NCBI GenBank assembly: GCA_965655775.1
Contig: CBFHHV010000011.1
Span: forward strand, 1 to 34,076
Reading direction: 5' to 3'
Source of the DNA: Marisimplicoccus sp965655775
Lineage (GTDB): Bacteria > Bacteroidota > Bacteroidia > Flavobacteriales > Flavobacteriaceae
DNA length: 34,076 nucleotides
Part shown: in pieces, positions 7,122 through 15,281 of the stretch
Layout of the letters: every line of letters starts with the position of its first letter
How positions within the stretch are numbered: the first letter of the stretch is position 1
Program-made: the position numbers and the translations under genes
The notes under the pieces: generated by a model
What the model saw: the letters and a program-made list of their open reading frames with translations, nothing else
What the model was told of the DNA's origin: nothing
Databases searched by the model: none

Positions 7122-9875
7122 ATGGATAAATTCTCTTTTCTTAACTCAGCACATACAAGTTTTTTTGCAGAAATGTATGATCAATACTTGGAGTCTCCTG
7201 ATAGCTTAGAGCCTAGTTGGAAAGCTTTTTTTCAAGGCTTTGATTTTGGGTTAGAGAGTGCCAATATTACTCTTGAAGAGAAGAAGTTTGAGGTTCCTGA
7301 AAATATAAGTAAAGAGTTTAAAGTCGTTAATTTGATTGATGCTTACAGACAAAGAGGGCATCTTTTTACAATAACTAATCCTGTTAGAGAAAGAAGAAAG
7401 TATTCTCCAACACTTGATATTGAAAATTTTGGATTAAGTAAGACTGATCTTGATTTAATTTTTAGTGCTGGTGAAGTAGTCGGTATTGGACCAGATAAAT
7501 TGAGTAATATCATTGACCATCTCAAAAAAATATATTGTGAATCAATTGGATTAGAATACATGTATATAAGGGACCCAGAAAAAGTTAAATGGATACAGAG
7601 CTTTATAAATGTTAATGGTAACCAGCCAAATTTTTCAAAAAGTGAAAAATTATCAATATTAGATAGCTTAAATAAGGCATACACGTTTGAAAATTTTCTG
7701 CAGAAAAAATATGTTGGACAGAAGAGGTTCTCTCTTGAGGGAGGAGAATCATTAATCCCAGCAATAGACTTTCTTGTTGATTCTGCTGCTGAAAAGGGAG
7801 TTGAAGAATTTATAATGGGAATGTCTCATAGAGGTAGATTGAGTACTCTTGCAAATATATTTGGTAAGTCAAGTAGAGATATTTTTGGTGAGTTTGAAGG
7901 AAAGGATTATGAAGAAGATATCTTTGATGGAGATGTAAAGTACCATCTTGGTTGGACCTCAGAAAGAACCTCGTCATCAGGTAAGAAAATTAATATGAAC
8001 CTTGCTCCAAATCCATCTCATCTTGAATCTGTTGATCCTATTGTACAGGGGATTGCTAGAGCTAAGCTTGAGAATGATTTTGATAATAATACTAATAAAG
8101 TTTTACCTATAATTGTTCATGGTGATGCTGCTGTTGCTGGGCAAGGAGTTGTCTATGAGGTAATTCAAATGTCAAGATTAAAAGGATACTCAACTGGAGG
8201 TACAATTCACCTAATAGTTAATAACCAAGTTGGCTTTACTACTAATTATCTTGATGCAAGGTCAAGTACATATTGTTCTGATGTTGGTAAAGTAACACTC
8301 TCTCCAGTTCTACATGTTAACTCAGATGATGTTGAAGCTGTTATTCATGCAGTAACCTTTGCATTAGAATATAGGGATAAGTTTAATAGGGATGTTTTTA
8401 TTGATCTTTTAGGATATAGAAAATATGGCCACAATGAAGGAGATGAGCCAAGATTTACTCAACCTAGATTATATAAATTTATATCAGGTCATCCAAACCC
8501 AAGGGATATATATGCTTCTAAACTAATGGATCAAGGAATAATAAATGATGATCATGTTTCTAAAATTGAATCAAAATATTTTTCAAAACTTGAAAATGAA
8601 CTTACGGATTCTAAGAAAAAAGAAAAAACAAAAATTACACCCTTCATGCAAGAGGTGTGGGATGGATTTAAGAGAGTTGATGAAAATGAAATGCTTGAAG
8701 ATTATTCAACAAGCGCATCCAAGGAGGATGTGCTCAATGTTGCAAAATCAATAACTTCCTTGCCAAATGAATCATTTTTAAGAAAAATTATAAAGCTATT
8801 TGATTCAAGAGAAAAATTAATATTTGAAAATGGAAAAATTGATTGGGCAATGGCAGAGTTACTTGCATATGGAACATTATTAACCGAGGGTTTTAATGTA
8901 AGAGTCTCAGGACAAGATGTTGAAAGAGGTACGTTTTCTCATAGACATGCAGTATTAAAGTCAGAGGATTCAGAGGAAGAATATCTACCATTAAATAATA
9001 TTGATTCAAAAAATAAAGGGTTATTTAGTATATATAATTCTCCTCTATCAGAATATGGTGTTTTGGGATTTGACTATGGTTATGCACTTGCTAGCCCAAA
9101 CTCCTTGACAATATGGGAGGCTCAATTTGGAGATTTTTCAAATGGGGCTCAGATTATCATTGATCAGTATATTTCTTCTGCTGAAGATAAATGGAAGTTA
9201 CAAAATGGAATAGTTCTATACCTACCCCATGGTTATGAAGGACAAGGAGCTGAGCATTCCTCTGCCAGAATGGAACGTTACCTTCAATTATGTGCAAAGG
9301 ACAATATGTATGCAGCAAATTGTACTACTCCATCTAATCTTTTCCATCTTTTAAGAAGGCAAATGTTGACTAAATTTAGAAAGCCTTTAATTTTATTCAC
9401 TCCAAAAAGTCTTCTACGTCACCCTAAGGTTGTGTCTAATGTTGATGATTTAACCAATTCTAAATTTATTCCAGTAATTACTGATTCTGAAACTGATCCC
9501 ACTAAGGCAGTAACTCTTGTATTCTGTAGTGGAAAATTTTACTTTGATTTAGTCGATTACAGAGAGAAAAATAATATAAAAAATGTTGCAATTGTAAGAA
9601 TAGAACAGTTGTTCCCTCTTCCAGTTAAACTAATAATTTCGGAAATTAAGAAATTCTCAAATGCCAAAGATATTGTTTGGGCTCAAGAAGAGCCAAGGAA
9701 TATGGGTGCTTGGAATCATATTCAGACTTATCATCCAATTGCTAAAAATATGAGGCCTGCAACTAGAAGATTTTATGGATCAACAGCATCAGGAAGTTAT
9801 ACTAGATTTGAGCGTAGACATAATCAAGTAATTGAATATGTTTTTGACAAAACAAAAAACAATTTTAGAAAATAA
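7122..9875 (+). CDS. sucA: 2-oxoglutarate dehydrogenase E1 component
   Basis: This 917-aa thiamine-diphosphate enzyme decarboxylates 2-oxoglutarate and transfers the succinyl group to the lipoyl arm of E2 in the TCA cycle. The N-terminal 2-oxoglutarate dehydrogenase segment is recognisable (AEMYDQYLESPDSLEPSWKA). MSHRGRL appears near 234, and the ThDP/Mg motif runs from GDAAVAGQG at about 334 to NNQVGFTT at about 367. The transketolase-like pyrimidine domain follows (FSHRHAV near 606; EAQFGDF near 666), then a C-terminal region with AQEEPRNMGAW. Length is standard for OdhA/SucA. The start is ATG at 7122. The partner E2 gene lies downstream on the same strand, but an opposite-strand isomerase gene separates them. 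Confidence 0.96.
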   Translation: MDKFSFLNSAHTSFFAEMYDQYLESPDSLEPSWKAFFQGFDFGLESANITLEEKKFEVPENISKEFKVVNLIDAYRQRGHLFTITNPVRERRKYSPTLDIENFGLSKTDLDLIFSAGEVVGIGPDKLSNIIDHLKKIYCESIGLEYMYIRDPEKVKWIQSFINVNGNQPNFSKSEKLSILDSLNKAYTFENFLQKKYVGQKRFSLEGGESLIPAIDFLVDSAAEKGVEEFIMGMSHRGRLSTLANIFGKSSRDIFGEFEGKDYEEDIFDGDVKYHLGWTSERTSSSGKKINMNLAPNPSHLESVDPIVQGIARAKLENDFDNNTNKVLPIIVHGDAAVAGQGVVYEVIQMSRLKGYSTGGTIHLIVNNQVGFTTNYLDARSSTYCSDVGKVTLSPVLHVNSDDVEAVIHAVTFALEYRDKFNRDVFIDLLGYRKYGHNEGDEPRFTQPRLYKFISGHPNPRDIYASKLMDQGIINDDHVSKIESKYFSKLENELTDSKKKEKTKITPFMQEVWDGFKRVDENEMLEDYSTSASKEDVLNVAKSITSLPNESFLRKIIKLFDSREKLIFENGKIDWAMAELLAYGTLLTEGFNVRVSGQDVERGTFSHRHAVLKSEDSEEEYLPLNNIDSKNKGLFSIYNSPLSEYGVLGFDYGYALASPNSLTIWEAQFGDFSNGAQIIIDQYISSAEDKWKLQNGIVLYLPHGYEGQGAEHSSARMERYLQLCAKDNMYAANCTTPSNLFHLLRRQMLTKFRKPLILFTPKSLLRHPKVVSNVDDLTNSKFIPVITDSETDPTKAVTLVFCSGKFYFDLVDYREKNNIKNVAIVRIEQLFPLPVKLIISEIKKFSNAKDIVWAQEEPRNMGAWNHIQTYHPIAKNMRPATRRFYGSTASGSYTRFERRHNQVIEYVFDKTKNNFRK

Positions 9876-9883
9876 TTTTTATC

Positions 9884-10843
9884 TTAAAAAATTCCAGCAT
9901 TTTCAAAGCTGCTTTTTATTGAATTAAAAGTTATTCTAGCTGCATCTTCATTGTTCATCTTATTTAATTCATTATTAAATGGTTCTGCACTAACAGTTCC
10001 ATCATAACCAATATTATTTAAAAAATTCAAGAAAGGAGCTGTATCAATCAATCCAGATTTACCTGGCAATTCTCTCTCAAGATCAAATTGTTCATCTCTT
10101 GATCTTCCAAGAACAGCATCATTTACTTGACACATAACTATGTCATCTTTTTCTAAAAATTTTAAATCCTCAACTGAATGATTTGCACAGTATAAATGAA
10201 AAGTATCAAGTTGGTATCCAACATTGCTTTCATCAATTGCAACAATTAACTCTCTTAGTTCATTAATTGTCCTAATAAATGAAAATTGATCTCTTGACAT
10301 TAAAGTTTTGGGGCCTACAAATTCCAATCCAAGTTTCATTCCATGATCTCCAATAATTTTTGCACACTCTTTAAGTCTTTCTTTATGTATTTTAAAATTT
10401 TTTAAATAAGTTAATTTATTATTTGTTGGCATAATCCAAGTATTAAAACCCTTCACATTCAACTTATTTAAAACTTTACAGTGATTATCTAAAGTGATCA
10501 AACCTTTATTAAATTGATTCTTGCTTGTTCTAAATTGAAGTGGTAATCCAGACACATCAAATGAAATTCTATTTTCATTCATTTTTTCAAGATAACTATC
10601 AATTTCTTTTTGATCCATCTCTTGAAATTCACTTACAATGGGGATAATAGAATCAAAATTATATTTTATGGCAATTTCAAGAAGTTCTCTTGCTGTACAA
10701 TTAATTCCAACTGCACCTGGATTTAAACTGATCCTGATCTTTCTATTAAAATTTCCATTAAAAGGATATAAACTTTGATTCATTGAAATTAGACCTAATG
10801 AAGCAATTGATGTTGACTTAATAAATCCTCTTCTATTCGACAT
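9884..10843 (-). CDS. Tat-exported sugar phosphate isomerase/epimerase-like TIM-barrel protein
   Basis: This 319-aa protein begins with a twin-arginine type leader (NRRGFIK at 3-9, followed by a weak hydrophobic stretch to about 27), so export to the periplasm is likely. The rest resembles the xylose isomerase-like TIM barrel (AP_endonuc_2). Putative metal ligands are Glu174 (GLEFVG), Asp213 and His216 (YQLDTFH), and Glu287 (SAEPF). The residue 26 after Asp213, where D-tagatose 3-epimerase has His211, is Gln239 (CQVNDA), so the site may differ in chemistry. The substrate cannot be assigned. Relatives act on sugars, inositols or 3-keto-sugars. The gene is convergent with sucA (8 nt gap) and divergent from sucB (88 nt gap), sitting between two genes of one enzyme complex. 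Confidence 0.82.
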   Translation of the reverse strand: MSNRRGFIKSTSIASLGLISMNQSLYPFNGNFNRKIRISLNPGAVGINCTARELLEIAIKYNFDSIIPIVSEFQEMDQKEIDSYLEKMNENRISFDVSGLPLQFRTSKNQFNKGLITLDNHCKVLNKLNVKGFNTWIMPTNNKLTYLKNFKIHKERLKECAKIIGDHGMKLGLEFVGPKTLMSRDQFSFIRTINELRELIVAIDESNVGYQLDTFHLYCANHSVEDLKFLEKDDIVMCQVNDAVLGRSRDEQFDLERELPGKSGLIDTAPFLNFLNNIGYDGTVSAEPFNNELNKMNNEDAARITFNSIKSSFENAGIF

Positions 10844-10899
10844 ATTTTTTTTATTTATTAAGATAATGAATATTTAAATAGTTTCAATTTTATGATTAA

Positions 10900-10923
10900 T
10901 TTAGATAACTTAAGATATCTAAA
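10900..10923. promoter_or_regulatory. Inverted repeat (8-bp arms) just upstream of sucB
   Basis: TTTAGATA (10900-10907) and TATCTAAA (10916-10923) are perfect inverted arms separated by 8 nt. The right arm ends 8 nt before the sucB ATG. The spacing of roughly one and a half helical turns between arm centres suits a dimeric operator, or the arms could fold as an RNA hairpin at the translation start. It lies in the divergent region shared with the isomerase gene. No regulator is identified. Confidence 0.35.
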
Positions 10924-10931
10924 GATTACCG

Positions 10932-12107
10932 ATGGTCCTTGAAATGAAAATTCCTTCCCCTGGTGAGTCAATAACAGAAGTTGAAATATCTCAATGGCTT
11001 GTAAAAGACGGAGATATTGTTAATAAGGATCAAACGATAGCAGAAATAGATTCTGATAAAGCCACGCTAGATCTCCCTGCCGAAGTGTCCGGTAAAATCA
11101 CCTTAAAAGCTCAAGAGGGCGATACGATGTCCGTAGGTGATATTGTCTGTTTAATTGATACATCTGAAGCATCAAATTCCACTTCCCCTCAACAAAATAT
11201 TAAAGAGGAAAAAAAGATTGAATCGAATAAGATTGATGAGATAAGTATTACTCCTCTTGCAAGAAATATTGCATCAGATAAAGGTATTGATATTAATGAA
11301 ATACATTCTAAAGGAGATAAAATAACAAAAGATGATGTCTTAAAAGTTATTCCAGCAATGGGTTCTTCAAATCATGAGGGTAGAAATGAAAACAGAGAAA
11401 AACTTTCAATGTTAAGAAGAAAAGTTGCAGAGAGACTAGTTTCTGTAAAAAATGAAACAGCTATGCTGACTACTTTTAATGAAGCGGATTTATCTAATAT
11501 TTTTGATCTTAGAAAAAAGTATAAAGAAGCTTTCTCTCAAAAACATGGAGTAAGTCTAGGTTTCATGAGTTTCTTTACTAAAGCTGTTACAAGAGCTCTT
11601 GATCTTTATCCAGATGTAAATTCTATGATTGATGGTAATGAAAAGATTTCTTATAATTACTCTGATATAAGTATTGCAGTCTCTGGTCCTAAAGGGCTAA
11701 TGACTCCAGTCTTAAGAAATGCTCAAGATCTATCTTTTGCCGCTGTTGAACAAGAAATAAAAAGACTTGCAGATAATGTAAGAGAGAAGTCGATAACAGT
11801 TGATGATTTAACTGGGGGTACTTTTACAATTTCAAATGGGGGTGTTTTTGGTTCAATGCTTTCTACTCCAATTATCAATCCTCCTCAATCAGGTATTTTA
11901 GGAATGCATAACATTATTCAAAGACCAATTGCTGTTGAAGGAAAAGTTGAAATACGGCCAATGATGTATCTAGCTCTGTCTTATGATCACAGAATTATTG
12001 ATGGTAATCAATCAGTTGGTTTTTTAATAGCTGTTAAAGAGGGAGTAGAAGATCCAGAAAATATTTTAATGGATGGAAAAATTGAAAAATCTTTAGGCCT
12101 CAATTGA
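10932..12107 (+). CDS. sucB: 2-oxoglutarate dehydrogenase E2 (dihydrolipoyllysine succinyltransferase)
   Basis: This 391-aa E2 core protein carries succinyl groups on a swinging lipoyl arm to CoA. The lipoyl domain spans residues 3-76 with the lipoylated Lys43 in DSDKATLDLPA. A charged linker follows, then the E3/E1-binding domain (ITPLARNIASDKGID, about 112-145). The catalytic acyltransferase domain ends in the active-site motif SYDHRIIDG, with His353 and Asp357. The single lipoyl domain, and the presence of sucA immediately before the intervening isomerase, point to the succinyl- rather than pyruvate-type E2. The start is ATG at 10932. The tatD-like gene begins 1 nt after its stop, so they are probably co-transcribed. 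An E3 gene is not in the window. Confidence 0.94.
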   Translation: MVLEMKIPSPGESITEVEISQWLVKDGDIVNKDQTIAEIDSDKATLDLPAEVSGKITLKAQEGDTMSVGDIVCLIDTSEASNSTSPQQNIKEEKKIESNKIDEISITPLARNIASDKGIDINEIHSKGDKITKDDVLKVIPAMGSSNHEGRNENREKLSMLRRKVAERLVSVKNETAMLTTFNEADLSNIFDLRKKYKEAFSQKHGVSLGFMSFFTKAVTRALDLYPDVNSMIDGNEKISYNYSDISIAVSGPKGLMTPVLRNAQDLSFAAVEQEIKRLADNVREKSITVDDLTGGTFTISNGGVFGSMLSTPIINPPQSGILGMHNIIQRPIAVEGKVEIRPMMYLALSYDHRIIDGNQSVGFLIAVKEGVEDPENILMDGKIEKSLGLN

Positions 12108-12108
12108 T

Positions 12109-12870
12109 TTGATAGATACTCATACCCATTTATACTTAGATCATTTTAAAGACGACATTGATGATGTAATCCAAAGAGCAATATCAGTAGGGGTTGAAAA
12201 ATTTTATTTACCATCAATAAGCTCAAAATATAATGAGAGTATGCATGATTTGGAGAGCAAGTTTCCAAATAGAGTATTTTGTATGATTGGTCTTCATCCA
12301 TGCTATGTAGATAAAAACTTTGAACTAGAAATTAAATTTGTAAAGGATCAAATTAAATCAAATAGTTATAAAGCAATTGGTGAAATTGGAATAGACCTGT
12401 TCCATGAAAAGAAGTATTTTAAACAACAAATAATTGCATTTGAAGAGCAAATCAAATTGGCTATTGAATATGACCTGCCAATAATAATTCATTCTAGAGA
12501 GTCTTTTGACGAGATATTTGAAGTTCTAAAAAAATATAAATCAGACAAACTAAGGGGGATTTTCCATTGTTTTACTGGAAATCAAGACCAGGCCAAAAAA
12601 ATAATTGATTTAAATTTCTTTCTTGGTATTGGTGGAGTAGTAACATTTAAAAATGGAAAAATTTCAGAATTTTTAAGTTCAATTCCACTTAATAAAATTG
12701 TCTTAGAAACTGATTCTCCATATTTAGCCCCTGCACCTTACAGAGGAAAAAGGAATGAAAGTTCTTATTTGTCTATAATAGCTAGTAAACTGTCAGAAAT
12801 ATATAATTTAGATGTTTCTGAAATTTCAAGAATTACTCAACAAAATTCTAATGAAATTTTTGAGAATTAA
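12109..12870 (+). CDS. tatD: TatD-family metal-dependent hydrolase/DNase
   Basis: This 253-aa amidohydrolase-fold protein has the complete TatD ligand set: His5 and His7 (DTHTH), Glu92 (GEIGID), His128 (IIHSRES), His153 (FHCFTG) and Asp202 (ETDSPYLAP). The family comprises metal-dependent 3'-5' exodeoxyribonucleases and D-aminoacyl-tRNA deacylase-like enzymes. Despite the name, members are not needed for Tat export. Length fits YcfH/TatD homologues. The start is TTG at 12109, 1 nt after the sucB stop. No upstream alternative exists, and the DTHTH motif must lie at the extreme N-terminus. The exact substrate is uncertain, as it is for most of the family. Confidence 0.93.
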   Translation: MIDTHTHLYLDHFKDDIDDVIQRAISVGVEKFYLPSISSKYNESMHDLESKFPNRVFCMIGLHPCYVDKNFELEIKFVKDQIKSNSYKAIGEIGIDLFHEKKYFKQQIIAFEEQIKLAIEYDLPIIIHSRESFDEIFEVLKKYKSDKLRGIFHCFTGNQDQAKKIIDLNFFLGIGGVVTFKNGKISEFLSSIPLNKIVLETDSPYLAPAPYRGKRNESSYLSIIASKLSEIYNLDVSEISRITQQNSNEIFEN

Positions 12871-12881
12871 ATATTTAAATT

Positions 12882-12968
12882 AGAGAGGTGGCCGAGTGGT
12901 TTAAGGCGCACGCTTGGAAAGCGTGTATTCTAGAAATGGAATCGAGGGTTCGAATCCCTTCCTCTCTG
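12882..12968 (+). tRNA. tRNA-Ser (anticodon GGA)
   Basis: The cloverleaf can be drawn by eye. The acceptor stem AGAGAGG (12882-12888) pairs fully with CCTCTCT (12961-12967), followed by discriminator G12968. The anticodon stem CACGC/GCGTG (12909-12913 and 12921-12925) encloses a loop with GGA at 12916-12918, which reads UCC/UCU serine codons. A long variable arm (about 12926-12943) and a T-arm with GGTTCGAATCCC follow. The long variable arm and G discriminator agree with tRNA-Ser. CCA is not encoded. It lies 11 nt after tatD. Confidence 0.97.
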
Positions 12969-13069
12969 CTAAGTTGGTTTTATAGAATGGTTTTTTCATT
13001 CAGTCAATTGAGTTTATATTTAGATAAAACTAAAACATTAATTATTTTAATCTTTAAAAATTTTATTCA

Positions 13070-14098
13070 ATGGAAAGAGTATTAGTAACAGGAGTTTCAG
13101 GTTTTTTAGGTCATCATTGTGCTCTGGAACTGTTAAAAAATGGCTATCATGTAAGAGGTTCAGTTCGAGATCTTAATAAGAAAAGTGAAATACTAAATGG
13201 TCTAAAAAAAGAAGTAGACCCAGGTGAAAAATTAGAATTTGTTAAACTTGACCTTCTAAGTGATGATGGCTGGGAAAATGCTGTTGAAGGTTGTAAATAT
13301 GTTTTACATGTTGCTGCGCCCTTTTCTGTTAAAGAACCAAAAGATGAAAATGAATATATTGAACCAATATGTGACGGAACCATTCGCGCCCTAAAATTTT
13401 CCCAAAAAGCAAAAGTTAAAAGAATTGTTTTAACATCCAGTGCAGTAACTATGATGGGTGTGGTATACGATAGCAACCAAGATACTGGAATGGTCGATTC
13501 TAAAGATTGGACAGATCCTAATTCAAACAATATTAATACTTATATTAAAGCAAAAACTCTTGGTGAAAAAGCTGCATGGGAATTTTATAATAATCAATCT
13601 GATAATTTTTCAATAGAAATGGCTGTTATGTGTGCTGGGGGTATATATGGACCATCTTTAACTGGGAATATAAGTGGATTTTCTCTAAATGGAGTTCATC
13701 AAATGTTAACTGGGCATTTTAAAATGTCAATGATTCCACCAGCAGGTATACCAATGTCTGATGTAAGGGATCTTGCAAAACTCCATGTGCTTGCGATGAC
13801 AGAAAAAAAAGCAAATGGTAAAAGATTAATACCAACTACCTCTAAAGCATATTCATTTATGGATATCGCAAGGATACTCAAGGAGAATGGTTATAATAAA
13901 GTTAGTACAAAAAAGGCACCAATATTTATGATCAAATTAATGAGTCTATTTGATAGGGAAGCTAAGGGAATGGTTCCTATAGTTGGTAACACAGTTGGCT
14001 CTGATAACGAAGAGACAAAAGAAATTTTTGATTGGGAGCCAATTCCTTTTGAAAAAACAATCTTAGATTGTGCAAAATCTATTGAGCACCTCATTTAA
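13070..14098 (+). CDS. NAD(P)-dependent SDR reductase, dihydroflavonol-4-reductase/aldehyde reductase-like
   Basis: This 342-aa extended short-chain dehydrogenase/reductase has the N-terminal nucleotide-binding motif TGVSGFLG (Gly8, Gly11, Gly14). Catalytic Ser123/124 is in VLTSSAV, and Tyr158-x-x-x-Lys162 in TYIKAK. The pattern of GTIRALKF and the late VRDLAKLHVLAM segment match the dihydroflavonol 4-reductase/Gre2 aldehyde-ketone reductase group rather than sugar-nucleotide epimerases. Arg33 after the second strand (GSVRD) suggests NADPH preference, as in that group. There are no membrane segments. The start is ATG at 13070, 101 nt after the tRNA. The following FabH-like gene hints at acyl or ketoacyl chemistry, but the substrate is unknown. 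Confidence 0.85.
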   Translation: MERVLVTGVSGFLGHHCALELLKNGYHVRGSVRDLNKKSEILNGLKKEVDPGEKLEFVKLDLLSDDGWENAVEGCKYVLHVAAPFSVKEPKDENEYIEPICDGTIRALKFSQKAKVKRIVLTSSAVTMMGVVYDSNQDTGMVDSKDWTDPNSNNINTYIKAKTLGEKAAWEFYNNQSDNFSIEMAVMCAGGIYGPSLTGNISGFSLNGVHQMLTGHFKMSMIPPAGIPMSDVRDLAKLHVLAMTEKKANGKRLIPTTSKAYSFMDIARILKENGYNKVSTKKAPIFMIKLMSLFDREAKGMVPIVGNTVGSDNEETKEIFDWEPIPFEKTILDCAKSIEHLI

Positions 14099-14142
14099 TT
14101 TAATAAATTTTAATGTTCCATTTGATTTAGTTGATTTTTTAG

Positions 14143-14174
14143 TTAAGCCAAGGCGGGAACTGAGATTGGCTTAA
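14143..14174. promoter_or_regulatory. Hairpin (9-bp stem, 14-nt loop) between the SDR and fabH-like genes
   Basis: TTAAGCCAA (14143-14151) and TTGGCTTAA (14166-14174) form a perfect 9-bp stem around a GC-richer 14-nt loop. It stands out within an AT-rich 143-nt intergenic gap. No U-tract follows on the plus strand, so it is a poor rho-independent terminator. It could act as an operator, an mRNA-stabilising hairpin or a leader structure for the FabH-like gene 67 nt downstream. Confidence 0.4.
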
Positions 14175-14241
14175 GTAACATTCATTTAGAATAAGATTTA
14201 AATCACTAATTAATTTTCTTAACTTGAATAAAAACCAAAAA

Positions 14242-15249
14242 ATGTATAATTCAAAAATAGCTGGATTAGGTAAATATCTCCCTGATAATGTAGTAACCAA
14301 TGATGATCTTTCAAAAATTATGGATACAACCAATGAATGGATAATAGAAAGAACAGGAATTAAAGAAAGAAGACATATAAAAAAAGGTGATGGTAATACA
14401 ACTGCTATCATGGGGGTTAAAGCTGCAAAAATAGCAATTGAAAGAGCTGGAATTGATAAGAGTGAAATTGACCTAATTATTTTTGCAACATTGAGTCCAG
14501 ACTATTATTTCCCTGGAGGTGGTGTTCTTGTTCAAGAAGAACTGAAAATTAAAACTTGTCCAGCAATTGATATAAGAAATCAATGTTCTGGTTTTATATA
14601 TTCTATTGCGACGGCTGATCAGTTTATAAAATCAGGTATGTATAAAAATATTTTAGTAATTGGATCAGAAAACCACTCAGGTGGGCTTGATTTTTCTACA
14701 AGAGGTAGAGCAGTAACTGTAATATTTGGCGATGGCGCTGGAGCTGCAGTTATATCGAGAGAGGAAGATTTAACAAAAGGTATACTGTCTTCTCATCTTC
14801 ATTCTGAAGGAAAATTTGCAAAAGATTTAGCACTAATTGGACCAAATACCAATAGGTGGGTAAATAAAATTATTAAGGATAATGACCCTGATGATATTTC
14901 CTATTATCCATATATGAATGGTCAATTAGTTTTTAAAAATGCCATTGTTAGATTTTCAGAAGTAATAATGGAAGGCTTAGATAAAAATGGATTATCACCT
15001 GGACAAATAGATATGTTGATACCTCACCAAGCTAATCTGAGAATATCTCAGTTTGTTCAAAAGAAATTTGGTCTTTCTGAAGATCAGGTTTATAACAATA
15101 TTCAAAAATATGGAAATACTACTGCAGGTTCAATTCCAATTGCACTTACTGAGGCTTGGGAAAATTTAAAAATAAATGAAGGAGATATTGTAGTGTTGGC
15201 ATCATTTGGTTCTGGTTTTACCTGGGGAAGTACAATTATAAGGTGGTAA
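14242..15249 (+). CDS. fabH: 3-oxoacyl-ACP synthase III (FabH-like)
   Basis: This 335-aa ketoacyl synthase III has the Cys-His-Asn triad: Cys115 (IRNQCSGF), His262 (LIPHQANLR) and Asn292 (KYGNTTAGS). The N-terminal signature TNEWIIERTGIKERR is typical of FabH proper. The enzyme condenses an acyl-CoA with malonyl-ACP to start fatty-acid synthesis, or acts as a specialised paralogue. I chose ATG 14242, because FabH proteins begin a few residues before SKIAGLGKYLP. An in-frame TTG at 14224 would add six residues. Bacteroidota often carry several FabH copies, and this one is not beside plsX/rpmF or other fab genes, so it may be an accessory copy. It follows an SDR reductase gene and precedes a PhoPQ-related hydrolase. 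Confidence 0.9.
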   Translation: MYNSKIAGLGKYLPDNVVTNDDLSKIMDTTNEWIIERTGIKERRHIKKGDGNTTAIMGVKAAKIAIERAGIDKSEIDLIIFATLSPDYYFPGGGVLVQEELKIKTCPAIDIRNQCSGFIYSIATADQFIKSGMYKNILVIGSENHSGGLDFSTRGRAVTVIFGDGAGAAVISREEDLTKGILSSHLHSEGKFAKDLALIGPNTNRWVNKIIKDNDPDDISYYPYMNGQLVFKNAIVRFSEVIMEGLDKNGLSPGQIDMLIPHQANLRISQFVQKKFGLSEDQVYNNIQKYGNTTAGSIPIALTEAWENLKINEGDIVVLASFGSGFTWGSTIIRW

Positions 15250-15281
15250 TTTTAAATTAAACTTATTTAAAAAATAATTTT

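Noticed and set aside
12985..13001. GAATG/CATTC mini-hairpin after the tRNA as a terminator
   Set aside because: A 5-bp, mostly A-T stem with a 7-nt loop and no following U-tract is too weak.
12888..13085. 65-codon plus-strand reading frame across the tRNA
   Set aside because: It runs through the tRNA-Ser gene and AT-rich spacer and shows no domain-like composition.
14139..14411. Minus-strand reading frame over the hairpin and the start of fabH
   Set aside because: It overlaps the well-supported FabH coding frame on the opposite strand and has no recognisable motif.
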